Shown here in pieces: positions 41,499 to 51,054 of a stretch of 64,000 nucleotides of DNA. Under the pieces are notes generated by a model. It was not told the DNA's origin, ran no database searches, and was given only the letters and a program-made list of their open reading frames with translations. The translations under genes were made by a program, and so were the position numbers. Within the stretch, counting starts at the first letter, position 1. Each line of letters opens with the position of its first letter. Source of the DNA: an uncultured bacterium (GTDB taxonomy: Bacteria > Myxococcota_A > Bradymonadia > Bradymonadales > Bradymonadaceae); assembly GCA_937981985.1 (NCBI GenBank), contig CALJNB010000005.1, positions 1 through 64,000 of the forward strand, in the 5' to 3' direction.

Positions 41499-42560
41499 AT
41501 GCGTATTGGAATTTTGACAGGTGGTGGAGATTGTTCTGGACTCAATGCAGTTATTCGCGCGGTCACAAAACATTTAATTATCTCAGAAAGAGCTGAAGTC
41601 TTCGGCTTTGAAAATGGATTTTTGGGGCTCATCGAAAATCGATATCGTAAACTCGATTACCTTTCGGTAAGTGGTATTCTCGCTCAAGGCGGAACTATCT
41701 TGGGTACGCACAACAAAGCGAACCCATTAAAGTACTTTGGGGCGGATAATGCCGACGTTTCCGACGTCGTCCTAAAGAACTACAATGATTTAAAGCTCGA
41801 CGGTTTGGTGGTCATCGGCGGTGACGGAACAATGTCGATTTCTTTCGCACTTCAGCAAAAGGGGATTAATATTATTGGAGTACCCAAAACGATTGATAAT
41901 GATTTGATGCAGACTGATCGGACCTTTGGTTTTGACACAGCAGTTGGCGTTGCGACCGATGCTGTTGATCGATTACAAACGACAGGGCAAAGTCATGATC
42001 GTGTCATGATCCTAGAGACCATGGGTCGCTATGCAGGTTGGATTGCGTTGGAAGCGAGTATTGCTGGTGGGGCGGACATCGTCTTGATTCCAGAAATTCC
42101 CTACGATATTGAGGTGGTTGCCGAAGTTTGTCGCAATCGAGCTAAAAAACAGCGCTTCACAATTATTGTAGTGGCCGAAGGCGCAGCTCCAAAGGACGGA
42201 AAGATGACCGTTCGTGAAACCATTGACGATTCGCCTGATCCTTTGCGTCTTGGTGGCGTTGCAAATGTGATTCGATACGAGCTGGAACAAAGAATTGATT
42301 CTGAAATTCGTGTTACCGTTCTGGGTCATATTCAGCGAGGCGGTACACCAACGCCTTTCGATCGCATTCTTGCGACCCGATATGGCAGTTTCGCCGCAGA
42401 CGTGGTCAAAAAGAAAGAGTGGGGTGTTATGGTTGCACTTCAGAACAATGAACTTGTGACCGTTCCACTTGAGTCAGTAGCCAACAAAACAAAAACCGTG
42501 CCCTTAGATAGCGATCTTATCCGGACTGCTAAATCGGTTGGCACATCGTTTGGTTCGTAA
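41499..42560 (+). CDS. pfkA: 6-phosphofructokinase
   Basis: LTGGGDCSGLNAVIRAV, VIGGDGTMSISFAL, GVPKTIDNDL, ETMGRYAGWIAL, LGHIQRGGTPTPFDRILATR. Confidence 0.93.
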   Translation: MRIGILTGGGDCSGLNAVIRAVTKHLIISERAEVFGFENGFLGLIENRYRKLDYLSVSGILAQGGTILGTHNKANPLKYFGADNADVSDVVLKNYNDLKLDGLVVIGGDGTMSISFALQQKGINIIGVPKTIDNDLMQTDRTFGFDTAVGVATDAVDRLQTTGQSHDRVMILETMGRYAGWIALEASIAGGADIVLIPEIPYDIEVVAEVCRNRAKKQRFTIIVVAEGAAPKDGKMTVRETIDDSPDPLRLGGVANVIRYELEQRIDSEIRVTVLGHIQRGGTPTPFDRILATRYGSFAADVVKKKEWGVMVALQNNELVTVPLESVANKTKTVPLDSDLIRTAKSVGTSFGS

Positions 42561-42566
42561 ACAAAA

Positions 42567-43694
42567 TCACGAGCTTCGAGTCTGCGTATAAATTCTCGTT
42601 CCCGCGCTCACAGACACCGTTGTTTCTCGCCAAGTGACGGTGTTATTGAACGCAGCTGTTGCCCAAATACCTATCAATAAAATTTCTTTTAGAGGCGAAA
42701 CGATTGCGACCTTGAATAATCCCTTTGGTCCCCGCAACATATACCAAGCAGCCATATCCCGAAATATTGTGATTAAAACGCCCAAGATTAGTGGGAGCAA
42801 AGATAAAGAAACGATGCTCAATATTGCGCCCATGAAGATCGAATAAGTGAGAACCTCAAAGGGGTAGGCGAGAGGTTTCAACTTGCTTCGCATTAAATTC
42901 CAACGCGCGTTTCTTTTCCAAAACGAACGAACGCTCATGTGAGTGCTGACATCATTGGCAACGCAGTTATCTACGGTAATTTTATACCCAGCGGCGAGGT
43001 AAATCCGCCCCAGTATATAATCTTCGGCGAGGACGTTCCCAAGCGATTCGAAACCGCCGAGTTCGAAGAATTCATCTCTACGCATCATGATTGATTTTCC
43101 GATAACAAAGGGTCGATCGCCCAAATTAGAAAGTCCGACACTTGGCGCCGTGTAGCCGTTCATGTGTACGCTGTTTAAAAGAGCTCCCAAAGTCCTTTCT
43201 CCTCGACCTCGCATGATATGGGTTACAAGACCGATATCAGGCATATTTAAGTGAGCGATAGATGATGCGAGGTAGTGAGAAGGAACGCTGACGTTTGAAT
43301 CGCTAATGACGAGGACGCTTCCAGTCGCGATTTTTGAAATCCCAGACAGGTTTGAGACTTTAGGATTCAATGTGTTTCCGCGTGGATGAATGTGTAACTG
43401 AGCATCCACTTCAGGATAGATTTTCATTAAATTTTCAACGATATAAACCGCGCTATCATCCGGGTCTTGGACGCCGAATATAATTTCGTAGTCGCCATAG
43501 TCTTGTTCGAAAAACGATTTTAGATTTTCTTCGAGTTCATCGTCGGAGCCACATAGAGGTTTGAGTAAAGAAATTTTTGGTTCATGGGTCGATCTCAAGA
43601 TGGGTTTGGGGCCGATCGTTTTTTTAAGACCAACCAAGCTCCAGACGGTATAGATGAATGAGACAAATAATCCTGTTAATGCGATAGCGAACAT
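42567..43694 (-). CDS. Ceramide glucosyltransferase/HpnI-like glycosyltransferase
   Basis: ISLLKPLCGSDDELEENL, VISDSNVSVPSHYL, LAEDYILGR, RNARW matching the (Q/R)xxRW motif; C-terminal TMs. Internal ATG at 43694 preferred. Confidence 0.85.
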   Translation of the reverse strand: MFAIALTGLFVSFIYTVWSLVGLKKTIGPKPILRSTHEPKISLLKPLCGSDDELEENLKSFFEQDYGDYEIIFGVQDPDDSAVYIVENLMKIYPEVDAQLHIHPRGNTLNPKVSNLSGISKIATGSVLVISDSNVSVPSHYLASSIAHLNMPDIGLVTHIMRGRGERTLGALLNSVHMNGYTAPSVGLSNLGDRPFVIGKSIMMRRDEFFELGGFESLGNVLAEDYILGRIYLAAGYKITVDNCVANDVSTHMSVRSFWKRNARWNLMRSKLKPLAYPFEVLTYSIFMGAILSIVSLSLLPLILGVLITIFRDMAAWYMLRGPKGLFKVAIVSPLKEILLIGIWATAAFNNTVTWRETTVSVSAGTRIYTQTRSS

Positions 43695-43807
43695 AAATAA
43701 TTCCTTTATCCGTTTTCTAAGCTCGCATGCTAAATGAGCAATCTTGATGCCAAAGCAACTGACTCGTATTTGTGCCCAATCATTGAAAGGTTGGAGTAGT
43801 AGCCCGC

Positions 43808-44242
43808 CTAATGTGGACGAACACTCTCCTCTTCCGAGGCAGGCCGACCAAAAACGTATCTCCAGAGAGGATAAGAAAAACAAACATAGACCAGCATTCC
43901 GACGCCTAAACGCGAAGTGATATACGGGAGGCCGTTAACGACGACAGCGAAGTGAAACAAAGCGGCGCTGACTAATAGAGCTCCGGTTTCTACGAGTGAA
44001 AAAAGTAGGCCTTGTTTTAGCCAGGCTTCGTCAGTATTTTGGAAGGCGTAGAATTTATTTCCTAAAAACTGAATTCCAATTCCAATGAAAAGCGCAGGAA
44101 CGTTGGCCCATTGAGTTTGTATGGAGAACCACTCCACCATAACAAAAAGCGCAAACAAATCCGCGGCGGTAGCGCTCAATCCAACTAATGCGCTTTTAGA
44201 AAAAGTCCAATGTTTATATTTCAATGATATCTTCGTGTTCAT
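43808..44242 (-). CDS. GtrA-like small membrane protein
   Basis: Four hydrophobic segments, FLGNKFYAFQNTDE. Confidence 0.8.
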   Translation of the reverse strand: MNTKISLKYKHWTFSKSALVGLSATAADLFALFVMVEWFSIQTQWANVPALFIGIGIQFLGNKFYAFQNTDEAWLKQGLLFSLVETGALLVSAALFHFAVVVNGLPYITSRLGVGMLVYVCFSYPLWRYVFGRPASEEESVRPH

Positions 44243-44371
44243 GGCGCGAAGTAGATACAAAAAGTGTGCCGCTATCGGATAATTGTTGTTAAACCCAAAC
44301 GACACGTCTATTCTCCGCAAGTTGAACATTTTCTAATTTTTGGCGTCTAAAATAGTGCCAAATGAACCCAA

Positions 44372-45421
44372 TTGGAGCCCGTAGTGAAAACTTGCTCGCT
44401 TATAAAAATACTAACCTTTTGTTTCGTCCTCATTTTTCCAAGTTTGGCGTTTTCGCAATCGGCGTTTGAGTTTCAAATAAAAAACAAAGTGCAGCGAGGT
44501 CAAGGAAAGCCGTCACTCGTTCTTCGCGCCACCGAAGGTGTAAAAACAGCCAAGGTTGTAATGGTGCGCTCTGACGGAAAGACGCGTACCGTGAAGATGG
44601 GTTCGATGGCCTCTGGAAAAACCAAAACGATTGTTTTTAAGCAGCCCAAAGGAATTTTCACTTACGACGTCACCGTCACAGGGACGACCCGCGGTGGGGA
44701 AAAAATGAGAACGACCTTTGGGACCGAGGTTGCATTCATCGACCCGATAAAAATTGGAATCAAAAAAGACAATGTAGACCTTGCTAAAGGCGAGCTTCTC
44801 TTATCCTCCAACGTTGCGCTTACTAAAATTGATATCGAAGTTTACGGAAAAGGCGGCGACGTCATTCATACATCTAGTCAGAAAATCGATGCGATGCGAG
44901 GCGACCTAGTGATCAATTGGAATCCTCCGGCTGGTGAGGTTGGGTCGGTTAAAATTACGGCAACGGACATTGCCGGTTTTTGGAGCGCCGTCGTCCTAGA
45001 ACCTTTTTTCGTCGATATTCCACACCAGGAGCTCGTTTTCGAGACAGGAAAAGCAACTTGGGTTGAAGCAGAGACTCCCAAATTAAAAGAAACCTTAGAA
45101 CGAATACTTGCGGAGATGAAAAAACATAAACGGAAGGGACTTTCTCTCCAGCTTTATATTGCCGGCTATACAGACACAGTTGGCACAGCTTCTTCGAACA
45201 TGACCTTAAGTCGAGCACGCGCTAAGTCCATTGCAAAATGGTTCAGGAAATCGGGCTTGCGTCTACAGATTTTTTATCAAGGTTTTGGAGAAACGGCCCA
45301 GGCAATTAAGACTGCTGACAATGTAGACGAAAAAAGAAACCGTCGGGCTGTTTATCTTTTGGGGAATGCGAAACCTCCAACTTCACCGCAGCTTCCTAAG
45401 TCAAATTGGGGCAAACTCTAG
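44372..45421 (+). CDS. OmpA-family C-terminal domain protein
   Basis: Signal peptide; LYIAGYTDTVGTASSNMTLSRARAKSIAKWF, GFGETAQAI...NRRAVYLL. Confidence 0.9.
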   Translation: MEPVVKTCSLIKILTFCFVLIFPSLAFSQSAFEFQIKNKVQRGQGKPSLVLRATEGVKTAKVVMVRSDGKTRTVKMGSMASGKTKTIVFKQPKGIFTYDVTVTGTTRGGEKMRTTFGTEVAFIDPIKIGIKKDNVDLAKGELLLSSNVALTKIDIEVYGKGGDVIHTSSQKIDAMRGDLVINWNPPAGEVGSVKITATDIAGFWSAVVLEPFFVDIPHQELVFETGKATWVEAETPKLKETLERILAEMKKHKRKGLSLQLYIAGYTDTVGTASSNMTLSRARAKSIAKWFRKSGLRLQIFYQGFGETAQAIKTADNVDEKRNRRAVYLLGNAKPPTSPQLPKSNWGKL

Positions 45422-45422
45422 G

Positions 45423-45980
45423 ATGTTAAAAACGAAATTTGACGAGCGTCTTCGTGAAATTCCGATCGATATTCAAGCCTTATATCTGGCAAGAAAAGGC
45501 GTAGAAACGGATCTGGCGACTGCATTGAGTTCGCTAGAAATGAGTCCAACAGAACTCGATAAAATGGACTATTATCGTCTGCTGAGTAGAGCTTCTGATT
45601 TGGAACGCTTTGAGTACAAATACGCTCCGGCTCTTAACGGTTTTGAACGTACTAGTAGATTTTGGACATCGGTCGATTGGGAGAAGGCTGCGTTTTTATG
45701 TGATCTAAAAGCTGAACTTTGTCGCGGGTATTTAGAAGTTGCCTATGGGATCTCTAGCCGATTCGCACCTCTTCTTGACCGTCTAGAAAACGACCCTGCC
45801 GCACTAGATATTTATCGTCTGTTTTTTTACCAATTTAGGGGACAGGTTTTCGCTTTTCATGAGGATTTTGAACGAGCCCGAGCCGATTTTAGTTTAGCTC
45901 TAAAACTTTCTGTTGACGCTGGGAAAAAAAAACAAATCGAACGCTTCACCTACTTTGTCGAAAGTGTACCCAAGATTTAG
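45423..45980 (+). CDS. Hypothetical protein
   Basis: MLKTKFDERLREIPIDIQ; ATG one nt after the previous TAG. Confidence 0.75.
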   Translation: MLKTKFDERLREIPIDIQALYLARKGVETDLATALSSLEMSPTELDKMDYYRLLSRASDLERFEYKYAPALNGFERTSRFWTSVDWEKAAFLCDLKAELCRGYLEVAYGISSRFAPLLDRLENDPAALDIYRLFFYQFRGQVFAFHEDFERARADFSLALKLSVDAGKKKQIERFTYFVESVPKI

Positions 45981-47251
45981 TTTACTTCGACGCTGTGGAT
46001 CGTTTCTTCAGCGATTTCAAGTTCGAGATCAAGTTCTGCCAAGATCGTATCAAGATCGTAATGACTTGAATCGCGATCGCGACGTTCTCGAATTTGCAGA
46101 AAGCGTGTTCGCAGGGCTTCCATTTTCAACGAGATAATTCGAAATTGCGCCTTTATCTTTTCCATCGCAATAATATTTTTTTCGGCAACGCGAACCTGCT
46201 TTTCAAATTCAGATATTTGGTTTTTGAACAACTCAGCATTGGGTCTCGACTTTAGTTCATGTACTTTTTGTTGAATTACTCTCGGATGTTCGAGTTTTTC
46301 AAGCTTGGAATAGGTTTCGCAAATACCAAAGATCGATTCGAGGAGTTCAGACAAATGGTTTCGAGCGTGCTCAAGGACATCGCCGTAAAGATTTTGTTCG
46401 GCGCGAAACCCTTGAGAAAGAGAATAATACTCCATAAGGCAAATCGATAAGAGCTCTTTTATTTCTGTATCTCTAATATGCTTAAGTAGATAAACAGATT
46501 CCTCTATCAGCATCTGGTTAAATCCGGAGGCATGATTGAGAGCGCGAGTCGTATCGATGGTGTACTTTTCCTGATACCATCGAAATTCTTGGGAACCTAA
46601 TCCAAAGGTGATCGCTAGGATCGGTAAAATAAGCATCGGGTTGAGGAAGAATAAAGTATAAATAATCGCAGCAGTTAAGACAATCATCACTCCCATTTTC
46701 AATGGTGAGCGAAGTGCCGATTCTCCCGTCTCACGCACCCAGTTCACGGGGGCGTCCTTCATGAGATATCCGTTGGCATAAATCCCTATATCGTTCATAC
46801 GAGCACATAAGGTTGAAACTTGGTCCCGTCTAGCGATTATGGAAAAAACGGCGGGTGGATCGGATAAGATCGATGCGATCTCGCTGCGATTTGTTCCGGG
46901 GATTGCCTCGGAGATCCAAAGGGCTGCTTCATCGATGGAAAAAGAGTCCTCACTTTGATTGACAACGATAGCAAACCTTTCGGATCTACGATCTGCACGA
47001 GGTGTCCCGCCACAATAAACACAAAAAGTGAGGTCTGGAGGAATCGCTTTGTTGCATTGAATACATCGGTGAAAGAATCCTAAGCCGATGGGACCTTGTG
47101 CGCGATCTAAAGCGCGTTTTTTACTCCAATCGAGTTGGTCAGAAAAGTCCTCGGGGGGATGGTCTGGTTGTTTAATTTCGTTTTCGTCGTTAAAAAACTC
47201 CCACCATTTTCCATCGCCGGTTAGTAATTTTTTTTCGAAATCGTCTGACAT
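45977..47251 (-). CDS. Zinc-ribbon and TM-segment protein with C-terminal coiled coil
   Basis: CIQCNKAIPPDLTFCVYCGG, TM MGVMIVLTAAIIYTLFFLNPMLILPILAITFGLG, long helical C-terminus. Confidence 0.8.
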   Translation of the reverse strand: MSDDFEKKLLTGDGKWWEFFNDENEIKQPDHPPEDFSDQLDWSKKRALDRAQGPIGLGFFHRCIQCNKAIPPDLTFCVYCGGTPRADRRSERFAIVVNQSEDSFSIDEAALWISEAIPGTNRSEIASILSDPPAVFSIIARRDQVSTLCARMNDIGIYANGYLMKDAPVNWVRETGESALRSPLKMGVMIVLTAAIIYTLFFLNPMLILPILAITFGLGSQEFRWYQEKYTIDTTRALNHASGFNQMLIEESVYLLKHIRDTEIKELLSICLMEYYSLSQGFRAEQNLYGDVLEHARNHLSELLESIFGICETYSKLEKLEHPRVIQQKVHELKSRPNAELFKNQISEFEKQVRVAEKNIIAMEKIKAQFRIISLKMEALRTRFLQIRERRDRDSSHYDLDTILAELDLELEIAEETIHSVEVN

Positions 47252-47351
47252 TCTTATTTCGCGAGCAGATAAAGGATCTAAATCGTTTGTGTTAAGTTTC
47301 CCGACGATTCATTTGAAGCGTGTCTAGATAATGTAGCATGAAATCGGTCGT

Positions 47352-48449
47352 TTAATAAAGAAAGGCGAACGCTAAAAATACCGTTTGGCGATTATAATCC
47401 TCGCCGACTCCGAATTCCTGGAGGAATAAACTATATCGTAATTCAGCTTCCCATTGTTCGCCGAAACTTCGCGCAAAAGACGCTACGATCGCGTTACGAT
47501 TATCCTCATCGACAATAAATGAAGCATCGATGAGGACGGGATCTTCGTAAGTAGTGCGTTGTAATTCTAGTTTTAAGGTTGCAAAAAAATCCCAAGGAAG
47601 CGGAACGGTCGCAGATGCATTAATGCCGTGCCGAAGTAATTTTTGTCCGAAGGAATTGGAGGTGTTCAATGATAACGCATACGATACAGTCGCGATAAAG
47701 GAGGCCGCGTAACGTCCTTGTACGAAGATCGAATGGAAATCATCTCGTCGGACGCTTCCTTCATCAACTTTGATTTCGTTACCGTCCTGAATAAATCGAT
47801 CGTTTTCAAAAAAGCGCTGAGTGAAGTTATAGCCACCACTCAACGTTAGCCGTTCTGACGGGGTCCAGACCGCATTCAGTTTAGCTTCTATGTTGGAACT
47901 TCCTGCCGTAGGGTTGGGTTTAAACGCAAAATAGCGGTATGCGCCGCCAGCTCTTAGTCGCATTTTTCCTAATGTTAGTGTTGCCCCCAGACCCACACCA
48001 CCGCGATTATAGTCTCGCAGGGGAACGCGCTCGGTACGATCCTTCATATCGATCGTCGCGTCCATTCCTAGTTCAGCAATAAGTTGGTGCTGTAAACCCA
48101 ATGACAAAAGGGTCACGAGAGTATCTGCTTTTGCGTTTTGATTTTCGATAAAAAATTTACCGCCGTGTTTAGCGTTGAAGGTGATTCTCGAGCGCGAAAA
48201 GGGTTGTGAGACTCTTAATGTGCCGAAGTATCGGGCCAAAAACCCCGCGCTGGGCGCCGTGCTTTCGCGATTTACGTTATCGTCATATTCGATGCCTGTA
48301 CGAAGAGACGCTTTGAGTTCGTCCGCCCATCCGTTTTCCGGCAGCAAAAACAACAGCAAAACAAATAAAAGAATACTAGAAAGGGAATTGCCGATCTTTA
48401 CAAGCTCACACACACAGTGTTCGTTTGAGCGGGCCAAATAGCCGTTCAT
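47352..48449 (-). CDS. Predicted outer-membrane beta-barrel protein
   Basis: Alternating aromatic/polar strands ending in aromatic residues (VFLAFAFLY). Confidence 0.75.
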   Translation of the reverse strand: MNGYLARSNEHCVCELVKIGNSLSSILLFVLLLFLLPENGWADELKASLRTGIEYDDNVNRESTAPSAGFLARYFGTLRVSQPFSRSRITFNAKHGGKFFIENQNAKADTLVTLLSLGLQHQLIAELGMDATIDMKDRTERVPLRDYNRGGVGLGATLTLGKMRLRAGGAYRYFAFKPNPTAGSSNIEAKLNAVWTPSERLTLSGGYNFTQRFFENDRFIQDGNEIKVDEGSVRRDDFHSIFVQGRYAASFIATVSYALSLNTSNSFGQKLLRHGINASATVPLPWDFFATLKLELQRTTYEDPVLIDASFIVDEDNRNAIVASFARSFGEQWEAELRYSLFLQEFGVGEDYNRQTVFLAFAFLY

Positions 48450-49745
48450 TTACTGATTCTTTTCGATAAAGGCTTGAAGAGTGGCTTTAGGATCGGTCTC
48501 CCGAATAGCGGATTGTAGTCGTACACGATCGACGGTCGAAAGGACCGAGAAGTCGGTCCGTTGAATCGCATCGGTGAGTCGTTCTAAACTCTTGAGAAAG
48601 GATACGAGTTCTTCGTTAGATGAGTCGGCCGAACCAGATTGAGCGTTCGACTCTAGTTCTTCTTTCTCTTTTCTAAGTTCATCGACAGTGGCTTGCAGTA
48701 CTTCCTTCTCATAGTTTTCGGCGGCGAATTTTGCTTCCCATTCGTTTTCAAGATTTTGCGCGTGAGAGTTACTGGACAATGACCCTGCGAGGACATTAAG
48801 TTCTGATTTTAGATCTGAAATTTCCGCATCGGCTGCTTCGAGCTTGGAAGTAATGTCGTTATTGAGGTTTCCAAGACGGGCGTTTTCTTGGCCGAGTTGG
48901 TCGAGCTCTTCTGTCTTCCGAGCGAGCAGCGACTCAAAGCTTGCTTTTATTTCATCGCGGCTTTGGGTTAGGTCCAAACGTAACTTTTCGTTTAATGCTC
49001 GTAATTCAACAACTTCTTTTTCCAGGTCGGCAACGGTGCTTTCAGACTTTTGCGCTGCTATTTGTTCTCTTAAGCGTTCTTTTTCCGCTTCGGTTTTATC
49101 ACATTGATTTTGAAACATCATAGCCGAGCTGGCGGCATTCTCTTGTACTGTTCCGACTAAAGTTTCTAAACGCTCAATCTCCGCTGCTTGTCGTGTTGCA
49201 AGCTCTTCGATGGAAGATTTTTCGGCCATCAGTCGCTCAATTTCTTCGATATCTGCCGAAAGTGGTTCAAAACCGCTCTGTTCTAGTAATCCTCTCGGTT
49301 CTCCTCCAAAAGCCGGTGGGTTCTGCGTTAGACCTGCTCCTATCGGTGGCGGGGGACTTGGCGCAGGTCGTGCCGACATGTTTAATTCGGGAGAGTTCGT
49401 AAAAGTCGGGATCGGCGGACGTTTTTCGGATGCGACATTGTCGTTGTGATAACGCAGGACGAAATCCCCACACCAGACTTCATCTCTGTCTGTTAGGGTG
49501 TGTTTTCCTGAAATGGGATGGCGCTGGTCATCGATGATGACGAAGGTTCCGTTGGAACTTTTGAGATCGACAACATGAACTTGGTTATTTTCAAGTTTAA
49601 ATTCAGCATGATGGCGAGAAACGGACTTCCGATTGGATCGGATGTCACAATCAACGGCCCTTCCGATAGTGACCAAAGGATAATTTGGACCGATGGTTAT
49701 GGTCTGTTCAATCCCCGACATATCCGTATAAATAATCCGTGCCAA
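48450..49745 (-). CDS. FHA-domain protein with extended coiled coil
   Basis: TIGRAVDCDIRSNRKSVSRHHAEFKLENNQVHVVDLKSSNGTFV; long Glu/Leu-rich coiled coil. Confidence 0.92.
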   Translation of the reverse strand: MARIIYTDMSGIEQTITIGPNYPLVTIGRAVDCDIRSNRKSVSRHHAEFKLENNQVHVVDLKSSNGTFVIIDDQRHPISGKHTLTDRDEVWCGDFVLRYHNDNVASEKRPPIPTFTNSPELNMSARPAPSPPPPIGAGLTQNPPAFGGEPRGLLEQSGFEPLSADIEEIERLMAEKSSIEELATRQAAEIERLETLVGTVQENAASSAMMFQNQCDKTEAEKERLREQIAAQKSESTVADLEKEVVELRALNEKLRLDLTQSRDEIKASFESLLARKTEELDQLGQENARLGNLNNDITSKLEAADAEISDLKSELNVLAGSLSSNSHAQNLENEWEAKFAAENYEKEVLQATVDELRKEKEELESNAQSGSADSSNEELVSFLKSLERLTDAIQRTDFSVLSTVDRVRLQSAIRETDPKATLQAFIEKNQ

Positions 49746-50157
49746 ATCATGCCTCTAGTTTGTTTCCTTTTGAATCTAAGCGCCAACTAAAGTGCCGTCA
49801 ATAATACTGCTACGAAAGTCACTTTCAAAACGGTTTTCTTGCTTTCATACGGGGCTCGTTGGAAGCCGAAAATACTCAAAGAGCAGTTTCGGTTCTATTC
49901 TAAGATATTGAGGAGATCGCTTTCTGATCTCAACAGGGTCGATGGCTACTGTTTTGGGACGTTAAATTGTGATCTCGTGACGAGATTTAGAGTTCACCAA
50001 TGTGAACAAGATGTTTCTTTCTTCTAGATTGGTTTCCTTGGCCTCACGTGCGCTTCTGGTACTTGTGGGAAGGAGAAGATCCAGTTAGTGAATAAGAACT
50101 TTGGAACTTTTTCTGATGAAAAGAGTCTGAATGTGTAGAGAAACGTGAGTGTATAAA

Positions 50158-50970
50158 ATGAGCGAAAAAAACGAAGAGATAGATCCAGAACTCCTAGCGT
50201 TGGCCGATCCGAAACACGATACGATTCTAAAGCCTTTTCTGATGATTACTGTCATTTTAATGGGGTTTTGGGTCATCAACGATTGGGAGCAAGAGTTACG
50301 ATATTTCTTCCAATCGGCTAAGCCAGTCGAGCTTGGCGATTCAATGGAGATGGAATCCAATGCGATCCAAATTCCTCACAATACTTTTGTGACCACCACC
50401 GGGATTCCGACACGCCGAAGTAATGCCGATCGCTATCGCTACTTTTCGTTGGTCGGCTCAAAAATATTTGTTGAACAAAAGCGCGATGACTACATTGAAG
50501 ATCCATTTGAGAGGGAGGTTAACGGAAATAAAGGCGATGTGGATCGGGTTTATTTCAGAGGAAGTGGACGGATTTTGCATTTTTCTAAGCTGGGTGGTCG
50601 ATATAACGGATTGCGAGAATATTATAGGAAACGATACAACACGGGGTTTTGCGAACAACTCTCACCGGCGGCCATTGAAGAGCTAAGACAACGCCAAGTC
50701 GATTCTTTGACGCTGTTTACCCAGAAGACCTATGATGCAGCCTCGCCGGAGACGCGAGTTAAGAAATCGCTTAAACCCAAACCTAGCGCCGAGGATATAG
50801 AAACGCTTGCTAAAGAAGAACCTGTTTGCATCGACGCCTATCTGTTGCAGGCTGATATCGAACCTAAAAACCATATTGGGTATCTTATTGGTTCCATCTT
50901 ATTCGCATTCTTCATGCTTTTTAATTTGTACTTATTGATCCGTTGGATCAGACGTTTTTTGGGAAAGTAG
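50158..50970 (+). CDS. Hypothetical membrane protein
   Basis: MSEKNEEIDPELL start; TM near both ends. Confidence 0.75.
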   Translation: MSEKNEEIDPELLALADPKHDTILKPFLMITVILMGFWVINDWEQELRYFFQSAKPVELGDSMEMESNAIQIPHNTFVTTTGIPTRRSNADRYRYFSLVGSKIFVEQKRDDYIEDPFEREVNGNKGDVDRVYFRGSGRILHFSKLGGRYNGLREYYRKRYNTGFCEQLSPAAIEELRQRQVDSLTLFTQKTYDAASPETRVKKSLKPKPSAEDIETLAKEEPVCIDAYLLQADIEPKNHIGYLIGSILFAFFMLFNLYLLIRWIRRFLGK

Positions 50971-51054
50971 GTTAACTAAGCTTCGTAGATAGTTGCCAGC
51001 GGCTGCAAATCAACGTAACCTAACACAAAATATTTCTTTTGTTATGAGTTTGCT

